Assembly (NCBI GenBank): GCA_963758555.1
Contig: CAVWVW010000003.1
Location: 620,001 to 684,000, forward strand
From: CAIUMH01 sp963758555
GTDB lineage: Bacteria; Actinomycetota; Acidimicrobiia; Acidimicrobiales; RAAP-2
Direction: 5' to 3'
DNA length: 64,000 nt
Made by a program: the position numbers and the translations under genes
In this document: piece after piece, positions 47,363 through 56,296 of the stretch
Position numbering within the stretch: the first letter of the stretch is position 1
Layout: each line of letters starts with the position of its first letter
The notes under the pieces: model-generated
What the model was told of the DNA's origin: nothing
The model's input: the letters and a program-made list of their open reading frames with translations, nothing else
Databases searched by the model: none

Positions 47363-47620
47363 ATGGCGAAGTCCAGATCAACCTTCGGCAAGATGCAGCG
47401 CGAGCAGGACAAGCGGAACAAGGCGCGAGAGAAGCAGGAGCGTCGCGAGGCTCGCAAGGACGAAGAGGCACCTCCGGCTCCCACCACGGGACCCGTGGAC
47501 GAGTCAAAGGTGCTCATGGAGCTCGCCAAGATCCACGAGGACCTGGCTGAGGGGCGCCTCTCGCTCGAGGACTTCGAAGTCCGGCAGGAAGAGCTGCGCG
47601 AGCTGCTCATGATGGGCTAG
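47363..47620 (+). CDS. Small charged protein downstream of the helicase
   Basis: 85 aa. A Lys/Arg-rich first half (MAKSRSTFGKMQREQDKRNK) is followed by an acidic helical second half (LMELAKIHEDLAEGRLSLED). An AGAGGAG ribosome site lies 6 bases before the ATG. It is in tandem with the helicase gene and probably co-transcribed; RNA or ribosome association is a guess from composition and position. Confidence 0.75.
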   Translation: MAKSRSTFGKMQREQDKRNKAREKQERREARKDEEAPPAPTTGPVDESKVLMELAKIHEDLAEGRLSLEDFEVRQEELRELLMMG

Positions 47621-47637
47621 CTGGCGCCTGGCGTCAC

Positions 47638-48351
47638 TCAGTGCGTCAAGGTCGACGTGAAGAACTCATAGGTGCGCTCGAAGGCGAGCGCCGCTGCCTG
47701 CTCGTTGTAGACCGCGGGACGGTCGTTGCAGTTGAAGCCGTGGTCGGCGCCTTCGTAGACGAAGACCTCGGTCGGCACAGGCGCCTTGGCAGCTTCGACG
47801 CGCAGCTCGTTGACGTCGTCAAGGGGGATGCCCTTGTCGAGATCTCCGAAGTGGCCGATCCATGGACACCGGATGCTCGAGGCGATCTCGAGCAGCGGAG
47901 GCATGCCGAAGCGACCCGTGCTCAGCCCACCGCCGTAGTACGTGGCGGCCGCACCGAGCCCAGGACGGGTGGCGGCGAACAGCGTCACGGAGCCTCCCAT
48001 GCAGTAGCCCACCATGCCGATGCCGGCCTCACCGAAGCCCTCCTCGTTGAGGTGAGCCGCCGTGGCGTCGAGGTCGGCGGCGATGCCGGCAGCATCGAGC
48101 GCGCCCATCGCAGGCTTGATCGCCTCGAAGTCGTCATAGGAGGCCACCGGTGAGCCCTGTCGGTGGAAGAGCGCGGGAGCCAGCGCGCGAAAGCCGTGAG
48201 CGGCGTAGGTGTCGACGACGTCGCCGATGTGCTCGGTGAGGCCGAAGGCCTCCTGGATGACGATCAGGGCACCGACCGGGGTGCCCTCGGGCTCTGCGCT
48301 CAGCGCAGGCATGGCTCCGTCGACGGTCGAGATCTCAATGGTCTGTGGCAT
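47638..48351 (-). CDS. Dienelactone hydrolase family protein
   Basis: 237 aa alpha/beta hydrolase. Catalytic triad: Cys in GYCMGG (about residue 118), Asp in FGDLD (about 171) and His in GADHGF (about 203). The N-terminal IVIQEAFGLTEHI strand carries the usual Glu. Natural substrate unknown. Its start overlaps the end of the upstream M20 peptidase gene by 17 bases, implying one transcript. Confidence 0.88.
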   Translation of the reverse strand: MPQTIEISTVDGAMPALSAEPEGTPVGALIVIQEAFGLTEHIGDVVDTYAAHGFRALAPALFHRQGSPVASYDDFEAIKPAMGALDAAGIAADLDATAAHLNEEGFGEAGIGMVGYCMGGSVTLFAATRPGLGAAATYYGGGLSTGRFGMPPLLEIASSIRCPWIGHFGDLDKGIPLDDVNELRVEAAKAPVPTEVFVYEGADHGFNCNDRPAVYNEQAAALAFERTYEFFTSTLTH

Positions 48352-49828
48352 CTAGCCCACGATAGGGCTCGCTTGCGCTCGATGCTCGCGCCCCTGGAAG
48401 GCTGAACGCCCCTAGGAGGCGGCGTGCCGCGCCGAGCGCGGCGAGCACCGAAGCGACCGCCGTGGAGACGCCGACAGCCGTCGGCAGGTGCAGCGACTCA
48501 TCGGGCCCGTGGGCGTTCGAACCCGGTCCGAGGACGCCAGTGACGACGAACTGCGCCTCGGTGAACCTCTTGCCCAGCGACGCGAGAAACGGGATGGAGC
48601 CTCCTTCGCCGACGAAGCTCGGCGAGTGCCCGAAGGCCTCCTCGGAAGCCTCCGCGAGGGCGTCGCCGAGCCAGCGAGCCGGGGTTGGGGCCACCCAGCC
48701 CGGAGCCGGGTGGTTGGCAGTGACGATGACCTTGGCTCCGGCGGGGGGCTCTGCCTGCAGCACGGCGATGAGCGCGTCTTGCGCGCGCTGTGCGTCAACC
48801 GAAGGGGGCGTGCGGATGGAGAGCTTGAGGGTGGTCGACGCCCGTAGGACGTTGCCGCCTTCGGCGACCGACGGGATGCCGTCGACCCCGATGACGCTGA
48901 GCGCCGCGCTCCACGACTGGCGGATGAGTCGCTCCGCGCCGTCTCGACCCATCAGCTCGAGCCCTCTGACCGCAGGGAAGTGGTGAGCGAGGGGATCGCC
49001 CAGCTCGGCAGAGAGCTGGGAGGCCGCGGCCAAGTGGTGTGAAGGGATGTGGGCATCGAGCTCGGGGACGAGCATCTCGCCTGTCTCAGGATCTTCGAGC
49101 CGGTCGAGCAGCTGGCGAAGGATCCTGAACGAGGAGGGGACGACGCCTGAGGCCTCGCCGGAGTGCACGCCATGGTCGAGGACCTCGACCTCGACGCTGA
49201 GCATGACGCACCCGCGAAGCGACGTGGTGACCCACAGCCGGTCGTAGCTCAGGGCACCTGAGTCCAAGCAGACGACCAGGTCGACCTCGCCCAGCTGATC
49301 ACTGAGCTGGTCGAGGTGAGCCTCGAGATCGGGGCTGCCGCTCTCCTCGGAGGCCTCAATGAGGATCACGCAGCGCGGGTGTGCGGTGCCCATCGCCTGG
49401 AGCGACTCGAGCGCCAGGATCGCGGCGAAGAGCGAGTAGCCGTCATCGGCGGTGCCACGGCCGAAGAGCAGGTCCCCTTGCTGGACGGGCGTGAAAGGTC
49501 CGAGGCCTTCGGACCAGTCACCGAGGGGAGGCTGCTTGTCGAGGTGGCCGTAGAGCAGGGCGGTGCCCTGGCCCCCGCCGAAAGCGGGAACCTCGACCAA
49601 GAGAGCCGGCGTGCGGTCTGTCAGCGTGCGAATGGTGATCTCGGCGTCGCGGAGGTGGCGTTGACGCGCCCAGGTGGCCAAGAGGTCGATGGCACGATCG
49701 ATCTCGCCGTGCGCCGACCACGCAGGATCGAAATCAGGCGAGAGGCACTCGATCTCGACGTAGCGGCGCAGCTCGTCGAGCGCATCGTTCATGAACCGAG
49801 CCTCGATCAGGTCAAAGCGCTCGCTCAT
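48335..49828 (-). CDS. M20 family metallopeptidase
   Basis: 497 aa from the ATG at 49828. Zinc-site features: YGHLDKQP (first His/Asp), GRGTADDGYS, catalytic Glu pair in EASEESGSPD, and a dimerisation domain with GVHSGEASG; GGSIPFL near the end carries the last region before the final His-containing GSNAHGPDE. This is the CNDP-like dipeptidase layout. The ATG overlaps the stop of the upstream DNA glycosylase gene. Confidence 0.87.
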   Translation of the reverse strand: MSERFDLIEARFMNDALDELRRYVEIECLSPDFDPAWSAHGEIDRAIDLLATWARQRHLRDAEITIRTLTDRTPALLVEVPAFGGGQGTALLYGHLDKQPPLGDWSEGLGPFTPVQQGDLLFGRGTADDGYSLFAAILALESLQAMGTAHPRCVILIEASEESGSPDLEAHLDQLSDQLGEVDLVVCLDSGALSYDRLWVTTSLRGCVMLSVEVEVLDHGVHSGEASGVVPSSFRILRQLLDRLEDPETGEMLVPELDAHIPSHHLAAASQLSAELGDPLAHHFPAVRGLELMGRDGAERLIRQSWSAALSVIGVDGIPSVAEGGNVLRASTTLKLSIRTPPSVDAQRAQDALIAVLQAEPPAGAKVIVTANHPAPGWVAPTPARWLGDALAEASEEAFGHSPSFVGEGGSIPFLASLGKRFTEAQFVVTGVLGPGSNAHGPDESLHLPTAVGVSTAVASVLAALGAARRLLGAFSLPGARASSASEPYRGLDATDH

Positions 49829-50502
49829 CGTTCGAGGACCTCCCGGGGGATCGAGCCATCGGTGCTCCGGGCGACGTCGACGGCCTGCCAGCAGTACCAC
49901 GCCACTGAGCTTCGCCACGGTCGAAGGTGCTCGACGACCTCGGCCAGCTCTCGTGGTGGGCGAATCGGCTCATCGACGATGAGTGCCCACCCGGCCCGCA
50001 CCCCGAGATCACCGATGGGCCAGACGTCGTGGCGACCAAGGGGTCCCATGAGGAACATCTCGGCCGTCCACCGTCCGATGCCCCGTATCGAGCTCAACGC
50101 GTCGATGACCTCTTCGTCCGAGCGCCGACCGAGTGCAGCGAGGTCGACCTCCTTGGCGCTCACCTTGGTGGCCAGGTCCTCGAGGGCAGCCTGCTTGGCG
50201 CCAGAGACCCCGCACGAGCGAAGGGTGGTCGGTTCGGCGGCCAAGATGGCCTCAGGGCTGAGCGATCCGAGTGCCGCCCTTGCTCGCGCCGTGATGGTGG
50301 CCGCCGCCTTGCCGGCCAGCTGCTGGTGGAGGATGGCTACGGCGAGCTGGTCGAAGCGCTTGGCCACAGGAAGGACTCGGCGGCTCGGCGGAGGTCCGAG
50401 CAGCTCGATCAGTCCGCCGAGGCGAGGCTCCTCTGCACGCAGCGCTGCGGCGATCTCGACGGGCTTGAGGGAGGGCACCGGGACGAGGCTAGGCGTTGGC
50501 AC
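49825..50502 (-). CDS. DNA-3-methyladenine glycosylase II-like (HhH-GPD, AlkA family)
   Basis: About 225 aa. Base-excision repair enzyme for alkylated bases. The helix-hairpin-helix SIRGIGRWTAEMF is followed by the catalytic Asp in WPIGDLGV, the HhH-GPD signature, with no Fe-S cysteine cluster. GTG at 50502 is one option; GTG at 50478 (MPSLKPVEIAAALR) fits as well. The longer open frame upstream is antisense noise over the LysR gene. It overlaps the M20 gene by four bases. Confidence 0.82.
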   Translation of the reverse strand: MPTPSLVPVPSLKPVEIAAALRAEEPRLGGLIELLGPPPSRRVLPVAKRFDQLAVAILHQQLAGKAAATITARARAALGSLSPEAILAAEPTTLRSCGVSGAKQAALEDLATKVSAKEVDLAALGRRSDEEVIDALSSIRGIGRWTAEMFLMGPLGRHDVWPIGDLGVRAGWALIVDEPIRPPRELAEVVEHLRPWRSSVAWYCWQAVDVARSTDGSIPREVLER

Positions 50503-51424
50503 GTGGCTGGTGGATGCCCTCTCGACGAGCCTCGGTGGCGACCACGATCTCGGGGAGGATCTCACGGACCGCTCGCACGGGAGCCGAGGGGAGACCATGG
50601 CGCCGAGAGACGACACCGACGTGGCGCCGGGGCCGACCTTCAAGCTCCAAGAGGCGGAACTGGGCCCGGAGATGGTCGGGAACCGCGGTGGCAGGTAGGA
50701 CCGCCGGGCCGTAGCCGTCGAAGACGAGCGATGCGATGGTGCGCAACCCATCGAGCTCGATGGTCTGGAAGGGTGTGGCGCCCACGGGTTCAAAGGCCTG
50801 ATCGATCTCGCTGCGAAGTGCCGTGCCTTCCATGGGCAAGAGCAGCTCGAAGTCCTTCAGCTCGATCAAGGGAAGAGGGCCCGATCCACGGGCATGAGCG
50901 AGCGCCAGAGGGTGCTCCGTCGGGAGCACGAGCACCAGGTCCTCTTCGAACAACGGCTCGACAGCCAGCTCGATCGCCTGGATGGGCGTCGTCAAGATGG
51001 CGAAGTCGAGCTGGCCCTGGAGCAGCTGCGGCTCCAGGGTGGCCGACGTGCCCTCCGTGATCTGGAGGCGGACGCGGGGGTGGCGCTCCCGGAGGGTCTC
51101 GAAGAGCCGGGGGATCAGCCATCGGCCGGTGGTACCGATCATCCCGGCCCGGACCGTCCCTGAGACCTCGGAGCGAGCGGCGATGACGTCGTGCAGGATG
51201 GCGTCGAGCTCTCCCAAGACGTGGCGCGCCCGACCGACGACGAGGGCTCCCTCTTCGGTCAGCTCGCCCGACGAGCGCTCGACCAGGGTCGCATCGAGCT
51301 CCCGCTCGAGACGGGCGATGCGACCCGACACGTTGGACTGGACGGTGCCCAGCGCGGCAGCGGCCGCTGAGAAGCTGCCATGGTCGGCGATGCCGACCAG
51401 TGCTTCCAGCTGTTTCAGGTCCAT
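50489..51424 (-). CDS. LysR-family transcriptional regulator
   Basis: 311 aa. N-terminal winged HTH (LEALVGIADHGSFSAAAAAL, GTVQSNVSGRIARLE) and a C-terminal periplasmic-binding-protein-like effector domain (FAILTTPIQAIELAVEPLFE). Heads the minus-strand run of glycosylase, M20 peptidase and dienelactone hydrolase genes and may control them. The effector is unknown. Confidence 0.9.
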   Translation of the reverse strand: MDLKQLEALVGIADHGSFSAAAAALGTVQSNVSGRIARLERELDATLVERSSGELTEEGALVVGRARHVLGELDAILHDVIAARSEVSGTVRAGMIGTTGRWLIPRLFETLRERHPRVRLQITEGTSATLEPQLLQGQLDFAILTTPIQAIELAVEPLFEEDLVLVLPTEHPLALAHARGSGPLPLIELKDFELLLPMEGTALRSEIDQAFEPVGATPFQTIELDGLRTIASLVFDGYGPAVLPATAVPDHLRAQFRLLELEGRPRRHVGVVSRRHGLPSAPVRAVREILPEIVVATEARREGIHQPRANA

Positions 51425-51504
51425 GGCGCCTCATCTCAAATACTGATGTGAAGTATCACACAAAACCGGTTGCAAGATGAGTCAAAGACCCGCATACTTG
51501 TCTC

Positions 51505-51597
51505 ATACCGCACGTCGACAGGAACCCCCCCTCCTAGACACAGCGGATCTAAGCAAAGGGACCGCCACCCCCCCGGCGGTCCCTTTGCTGTTTTTCT
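51505..51597 (+). ncRNA. 6C RNA (actinobacterial small RNA)
   Basis: Two hairpins each with a loop of seven cytosines: AGGA-ACCCCCCC-TCCT near 51520-51535, and a strong stem AGCAAAGGGACCGCC with loop ACCCCCCC and its complement, followed by GTTTTT (51552-51595). Two C-rich loops with an intrinsic terminator define the 6C family. The C-rich loops could pair with G-rich ribosome-binding regions. The 5' end is estimated from an upstream CATACTTG -10-like stretch. Confidence 0.85.
51552..51595 (+). terminator. Rho-independent terminator of the 6C RNA
   Basis: 15-bp GC-rich stem with a C-rich loop and a run of five T residues. It also forms the second hairpin of the 6C RNA. Confidence 0.88.
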
Positions 51598-51820
51598 GGC
51601 CTGGTGTTGCCCGATGTGGCTCGAGGAACGAGAGGGTCGCCTGTAGCGTGGGTCCGATGTCCGCAGACCCCGCCACCTGCCGACCATCACGACGAGATGA
51701 TGCCTCTGACCAGGCACGATGTCGTGGAGACGCACGAAGATGCCCTCCGGGTGACCCCCAAGCCTGCTCCAGGGATGCACAGAGCGGCGTCGCACGTGGC
51801 GCCGTCGCGGTGGTGAGCGG

Positions 51821-53047
51821 GTGAGCGGCGTTCGCTCCACGCTGGCCATCTGGGGCCTGCAAGGCACCAACGCGCTGAGCCGGCTCACGGGTCGAGGCAA
51901 GGGAACAGTGGCCGGAGGTCGCGTCGGCCTGGCACTCGAACCCAGGCTCTTGGCCAGCACGTCCCACGGTCGTCGCGTGGCGCTTGTCAGCGGCACCAAC
52001 GGCAAGACCACCACCACGGCGCTCTTGGCGGCGGCCCTCGGTGCCGACGGGGCCCGAGTGGCCACCAACGCCACCGGCTCGAACATGCCGGCGGGTCACG
52101 TGGCGGCGTTGGTGGGCGATCGAGGTGCGAAGCGAGTGGTCCTCGAGGTCGATGAGGGCTACCTCGAGGCGGTGCTGCACGACACCGAGGCCGAGGTGGT
52201 CGTCTTGCTGAACCTCTCTCGGGACCAGCTCGATCGCATGAGCGAGGTGCGCATGCTGGCGGAGCGTTGGCATCGAGCGCTCGTGAGCGACACCACCCGC
52301 GTGCTCGCCAACGCCGATGACCCCCTGGTCGCCTTCGCCGCTCGCGACGCTGCCGCCGTCACCTGGGTGGCGGCGGGGTTGGCCTGGAAGGACGATGCAA
52401 CGGGGTGCCCGGTCTGTGGCAGCCGGATCGCCTTCGTCGAGGAGCACTGGGCCTGCACCAGCTGTGCGTTCGCTCGGCCGCAGCCGACGTGGCGCCTCGA
52501 GGGATCGGTGGCTGTCGGTCCCTTCGGCTCGGTGCCGCTCGACCTGGCGCTCCCGGGTCGGTTCAACCTCGACAACGCGCTCTTGGCCCTGGCGGCATCG
52601 GTCGAGATGGGCATCGAGCTCACGGTGGCTGCGAGGGCGCTCGGTGAGGTCCGGGACGTGGCAGGACGCTTCGTCACGACGACGTTCGCGGGCGCCACCG
52701 TGCGCATGATGCTGGCGAAGAACCCCGCAGGGTGGTCAGCGCTCCTCGACCTCGTCGCTGATGCTTCCGCTCCCGTGGTGGTGGCCATCAACGCTCGGGT
52801 GGCCGATGGCTTCGATCCCTCCTGGCTCTGGGACGTGCCCTTCGCCAGGTTGGCAGGCCGGACGGTGGTTGCCACCGGTGATCGCTGGCGCGATCTGTCG
52901 CTGCGCCTGCACTACGCCGGCGTCGACCACCGAGCGACCGAGGATCGTCGAGAGGCGGTGCGCCTGGCTGCTCACGACTCGAGCGGAGGGGTGGTCGACG
53001 TCATCGGGAACTACACCGCCTTCGGTGAGATGTTGGTCGATCGATGA
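51821..53047 (+). CDS. murT: Lipid II isoglutaminyl synthase, MurT subunit
   Basis: 408 aa Mur-ligase-like protein that with GatD amidates the D-Glu of lipid II. ATP loop GTNGKTTTT (residues 58-66); central Mur ligase region (NLSRDQLDRM); an inserted zinc ribbon with Cys196-x2-Cys199 and Cys212-x2-Cys215, diagnostic for MurT; C-terminal DUF1727 region (GNYTAFGEM). GTG start. The downstream gatD overlaps it by four bases. Confidence 0.93.
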   Translation: MSGVRSTLAIWGLQGTNALSRLTGRGKGTVAGGRVGLALEPRLLASTSHGRRVALVSGTNGKTTTTALLAAALGADGARVATNATGSNMPAGHVAALVGDRGAKRVVLEVDEGYLEAVLHDTEAEVVVLLNLSRDQLDRMSEVRMLAERWHRALVSDTTRVLANADDPLVAFAARDAAAVTWVAAGLAWKDDATGCPVCGSRIAFVEEHWACTSCAFARPQPTWRLEGSVAVGPFGSVPLDLALPGRFNLDNALLALAASVEMGIELTVAARALGEVRDVAGRFVTTTFAGATVRMMLAKNPAGWSALLDLVADASAPVVVAINARVADGFDPSWLWDVPFARLAGRTVVATGDRWRDLSLRLHYAGVDHRATEDRREAVRLAAHDSSGGVVDVIGNYTAFGEMLVDR

Positions 53048-53799
53048 GCGCTCTTCGGATCTGCGTGGTCTACCCAGATCTTCTAGGCACCTACGGCGAC
53101 GGCGGCAACGGTGAGATCCTGGTGATGCGAGCACGCTGGCGCGGCATCGACGCCGAGCTGCTGCAGGCGGCGTCGAGCGAGCCGCTCCCTCCAGCCGATC
53201 TCTACTGCCTCGGTGGGGGCGAGGACGGCCCGCAGGTGCTTGCTGCCGAACGGCTGAGGGCCGACGGCCAGCTCAGCCGCTCGGTGCAGGACGGTGCCGC
53301 GGTCCTGGCGGTCTGCGCCGGCTATCAGATCTTGGGCGAGACCTTCCCCGACGCCACAGGCTCGTCGCATGAGGGTCTCGGTCTCTTCGGGTTGACGACG
53401 AGCAAGGGAACGGGCCCTCGAGCGGTCGGTGAGGTGGCCGCGGAGGTGGTGCCGACGAGCGAGGGAGGGCTGGGGCTCGGTGCGCTCTCGGGCTTCGAGA
53501 ACCACGGCGGCGTCAGCGAGCTCGCCCCGGGCACCGCGCCCCTAGCCAGGGTGCTGAGCGGGGTGGGCAACGGCCTCGACGGCACCGAAGGAGCGGTGGT
53601 CGATCACCTCATCGGCACCTACCTGCACGGACCGGTGCTCGCTCGGAACCCCGAGCTGGCAGATCAGCTCTTGGTGTGGGCCACCGGACGAGCTGAGCTC
53701 GAGGCGCTCGACGATGCGCTCGCTCGTGACCTGCGCCACGAGCGGATGGCCCAGGTCAGTCGGGCCACGAGTCGCGGGGGTGTCGCTCGGCCACGCTGA
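53044..53799 (+). CDS. gatD: Lipid II isoglutaminyl synthase, glutaminase subunit GatD
   Basis: 251 aa class I glutamine amidotransferase-like subunit that supplies ammonia to MurT. Nucleophile Cys91 in AVCAGYQILG; catalytic His in GTYLHGPVLARNPE (about residue 197). The ATG overlaps the murT stop. The 3' end overlaps the convergent acyltransferase by 44 bases. Confidence 0.93.
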   Translation: MSALRICVVYPDLLGTYGDGGNGEILVMRARWRGIDAELLQAASSEPLPPADLYCLGGGEDGPQVLAAERLRADGQLSRSVQDGAAVLAVCAGYQILGETFPDATGSSHEGLGLFGLTTSKGTGPRAVGEVAAEVVPTSEGGLGLGALSGFENHGGVSELAPGTAPLARVLSGVGNGLDGTEGAVVDHLIGTYLHGPVLARNPELADQLLVWATGRAELEALDDALARDLRHERMAQVSRATSRGGVARPR

Positions 53800-54709
53800 T
53801 GGCCGGAGGCTTGGCCCAAGCCCGCCGCCACGTCGACGCCTCGGGCCCGTAGGTCAGCGCACGGTCCGGGTCGCGACGAGCTCGGTAGTAGTCCGTGGCG
53901 ACCTCTCGACCGAGGAGGGCCACCGCGTCTTCGATGCGCACGCCCATCTTGCGAGCATCGTCGTCCTCGCTTGGGCGCACAGGCTGGCCGAAGGTGACGG
54001 AGACGGGCCGGCGACGCAGCGTGGCGGTCCGCGACGACTCGGAGCCTGAGCCACCCGGTGCGCTGCCCTTGGCTGTCGGTGCCTTGGGCAGCAGCCGCCC
54101 CGTGCCCTCGAGCCAGATGGGGATGACCGGCGCGCCGGTGCGGACCGAGAGGTAGGCCGCTCCACCTTTGAACTCCTGCATCCAGCCGTCAGCGCTGCGT
54201 CCCCCCTCGGGGTAGATCAGCACGCTCCAGTCGTCTTCTAAGAGCTCGAGCGCCGCGTGCGCGCTCCGGCGCGACACCTTGGAGCGCTCGATGGGGATCG
54301 CCCCGAGGACCAAGGAGACCACCGTTGATTTCACCGTGGTGTCGAAGAAGTAGTCCGACGCCGCCGCCACGATGAGCCGATGGCGGAACTTGGCGGGGAT
54401 GGCCGAGAGCAAGACGGCGGTGTCGAAGTGGCTGTTGTGGTTCGCCGCGAAGATCAACGGCCCCTCGAGGCGCTCGAGCGAGCTGGCTCCGACGATCGTG
54501 GAGGGCGCGACGAGCTGGGTGAGCGGGCTCGAGATGAAGTCGGTGACTGCGGCGCGCACGAGTCGGGCCGGGTAGCGCCGAGCCCACGAGGTGTCGTAGT
54601 CAAGACCGACCCGGCGCTTGGGGGCGGGTCGCGAGAGCGAGGCCGGCCAGGTGGGCTTGGCCAGCGGGAAGCGCGCCTTGGTGATCGAGCGGACCAGCTT
54701 GGTTGTCAC
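53756..54709 (-). CDS. 1-acyl-sn-glycerol-3-phosphate acyltransferase-like (PlsC family)
   Basis: 317 aa from the GTG at 54709, which overlaps the stop of the upstream gene. Acyltransferase motif I reads NHNSHFD (NHxxxxD); later motifs include IPIERS and IYPEGGRSADG. The frame is open further upstream but that part is antisense-like noise inside the LarA-type gene. Last gene of a five-gene minus-strand run; transfers an acyl chain to an acceptor that cannot be named. Confidence 0.85.
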   Translation of the reverse strand: MTTKLVRSITKARFPLAKPTWPASLSRPAPKRRVGLDYDTSWARRYPARLVRAAVTDFISSPLTQLVAPSTIVGASSLERLEGPLIFAANHNSHFDTAVLLSAIPAKFRHRLIVAAASDYFFDTTVKSTVVSLVLGAIPIERSKVSRRSAHAALELLEDDWSVLIYPEGGRSADGWMQEFKGGAAYLSVRTGAPVIPIWLEGTGRLLPKAPTAKGSAPGGSGSESSRTATLRRRPVSVTFGQPVRPSEDDDARKMGVRIEDAVALLGREVATDYYRARRDPDRALTYGPEASTWRRAWAKPPAISVAERHPRDSWPD

Positions 54710-56295
54710 GACACGTCGGCCATCAACAGAGGCGGGGTGTGCAGGTGGGTGAGGCTCGGTGAGGGCCCGACCACGTCGGCGGCGATCTCGAGTGCGTCGT
54801 CGAGCGTCGAGGCCGGGTGGAAGCCCAGACGGCGGACGGTGGCCGGATCGCCTCCCACGATGATCACGCGGCCCAGGTGCTCGAGCGTGTGGCAGCACCA
54901 ATACCACATGTAGAAGGGGTGGACCCCGTGGTACGCGTGTCCCGTGCGGTAGAGGTGTCGGTACCACGGGTCGGTGGCGAAGGCGGTCTCGAACCTCTCG
55001 GACATCACCACCGGATCGGTGGTCTCGGTCAGGACCTGTTCGAAGAAGTCGATGTAGCTCGGGTGGTGACCGGGGTGGAACTCGGGTCGCGTGGGGTGGA
55101 ACAGGATCGCCACGCCACCCTCGCGCACGACGGGTTTGCCGCGGTAGAGGTTGAAGAAGTAGCCCAGGCCAAGGCAGGCCACCAGGATCGGGTTCAGGAT
55201 CGAGTTCACGTTGTAGGGGCTGATGTAGGGGAGGCCCATCGTCACGATGTCGGTCTGGCCTTGCACGGCGACGCCCTGCTGGTCCCAGACGTCGGTGAGG
55301 ATGTTGGCGTGGACCGCCTCGACCTCTCCGGCGTAGACGCTGCGGAGCGCGTGCGGTGAACGGATCGAGTGGAAGATCGAGCGCGCCAGCTTGGTCGGCG
55401 CCTTGTCGAGCGCCTTGGCCGTGGCCTGATAGGTCACCCGGTCCCTGAGCGACCACTCCCACTCTCGCTTCTGGAGGAACTGAAACGACTCAGGAAAGGT
55501 GTTGGTGTTGAGCGTCGTCTCGATCTGGAAGACCTTGACGCCGGCGTCCTTGATGAGCCGGCCCATCCGCCAGTTGGCGGTGTGCAGCTCGGAGGCCGGC
55601 GCGTCCATGAAGGACTTCGAGTGCCGCATGGTCGCCGGGTTGTGGTGATGGCGAAGGCTCTTGTAGCTGGCGAGCCCGGTCGCCACCGACTTGTGACCAC
55701 CGTCCATGGCCACCAGGTTGATGTTGACGTAGACGAGCAGGTCGCTCTCGGCTGCTCGCTTGTTGATCTCGACGTCCTCGCCGTGCTCGGTCTTGCCTAG
55801 GTGCAGCAGTGCTGCCGGATCCTCAGCGTCGTGCTGGAGGAGCGAGCCTGAGGGCGCGAAGGCGTCATAGACACGGCTGCCGAGCGCGTGGCGCAGCTCG
55901 GGCTCGGTCATGCGGCGATGCAGCGCAAGCGCCGCGATGAGCACCACGTCGTCGACCCCGGCGGCAGCTGCCGCGTCGAGGACCGCTTCGATGACCATCT
56001 GGCGGACGTCGGGCGCCTCCATGGGAGGCAGCGGGAGCGAGATGTCGTCGAAGCAGATGGTCAGCGACATCCCGGGGCGCAGCTGGGCCGAGAGCGGCTC
56101 GGCGTCACCGGTCGGGTGCTCCAAGGCGTGGCGGATCGCCCCTTCGGGATCCTCCAAGGCGTCGAAGGGCTCAGGCGCGTAGACGATGCGGCTGCCGGTC
56201 GGGAGCTTCTGGAGCCCGAAGCCCTCTCCCTTCCACAGCAGCGTCGGCGGGGTGCTCTTGTCGACTTCGAGAACGAAACCTGGACGAGGGCTCAC
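54706..56295 (-). CDS. LarA-like (DUF2088 / lactate racemase N-terminal domain) protein
   Basis: About 529 aa. GTG start (SPRPGFVLEVDKSTPPTLLW). Middle segments: FDDISLPLPPM, ALHRRMTEPELRHALG, then VYVNINLVAMDGGHKSVATGLASYK and TSHDMLG-equivalent regions, consistent with the DUF2088 nucleotide/nickel-pincer-type fold. A longer C-terminal part than lactate racemase ends in helical segments (WYRHLYRTGHAYHGVHPFYM). Real substrate unknown. It lies between the dehydrogenase and acyltransferase genes with overlaps or short gaps. Confidence 0.7.
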   Translation of the reverse strand: MSPRPGFVLEVDKSTPPTLLWKGEGFGLQKLPTGSRIVYAPEPFDALEDPEGAIRHALEHPTGDAEPLSAQLRPGMSLTICFDDISLPLPPMEAPDVRQMVIEAVLDAAAAAGVDDVVLIAALALHRRMTEPELRHALGSRVYDAFAPSGSLLQHDAEDPAALLHLGKTEHGEDVEINKRAAESDLLVYVNINLVAMDGGHKSVATGLASYKSLRHHHNPATMRHSKSFMDAPASELHTANWRMGRLIKDAGVKVFQIETTLNTNTFPESFQFLQKREWEWSLRDRVTYQATAKALDKAPTKLARSIFHSIRSPHALRSVYAGEVEAVHANILTDVWDQQGVAVQGQTDIVTMGLPYISPYNVNSILNPILVACLGLGYFFNLYRGKPVVREGGVAILFHPTRPEFHPGHHPSYIDFFEQVLTETTDPVVMSERFETAFATDPWYRHLYRTGHAYHGVHPFYMWYWCCHTLEHLGRVIIVGGDPATVRRLGFHPASTLDDALEIAADVVGPSPSLTHLHTPPLLMADVS

Positions 56296-56296
56296 C

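Larger units (their letters stand above)
51425..51820. other. Intergenic region with a 6C RNA
   Basis: About 400 bp between divergent lysR and murT. It holds the 6C RNA and its terminator (to 51597). The remainder to murT shows no gene I can support. Confidence 0.6.

Noticed and set aside
54710..55462. N-terminal extension of the PlsC-type acyltransferase
   Set aside because: Arg/Pro/Gly-rich sequence lying inside the LarA-like gene in another frame; the GTG at 54709 gives the family N-terminus.
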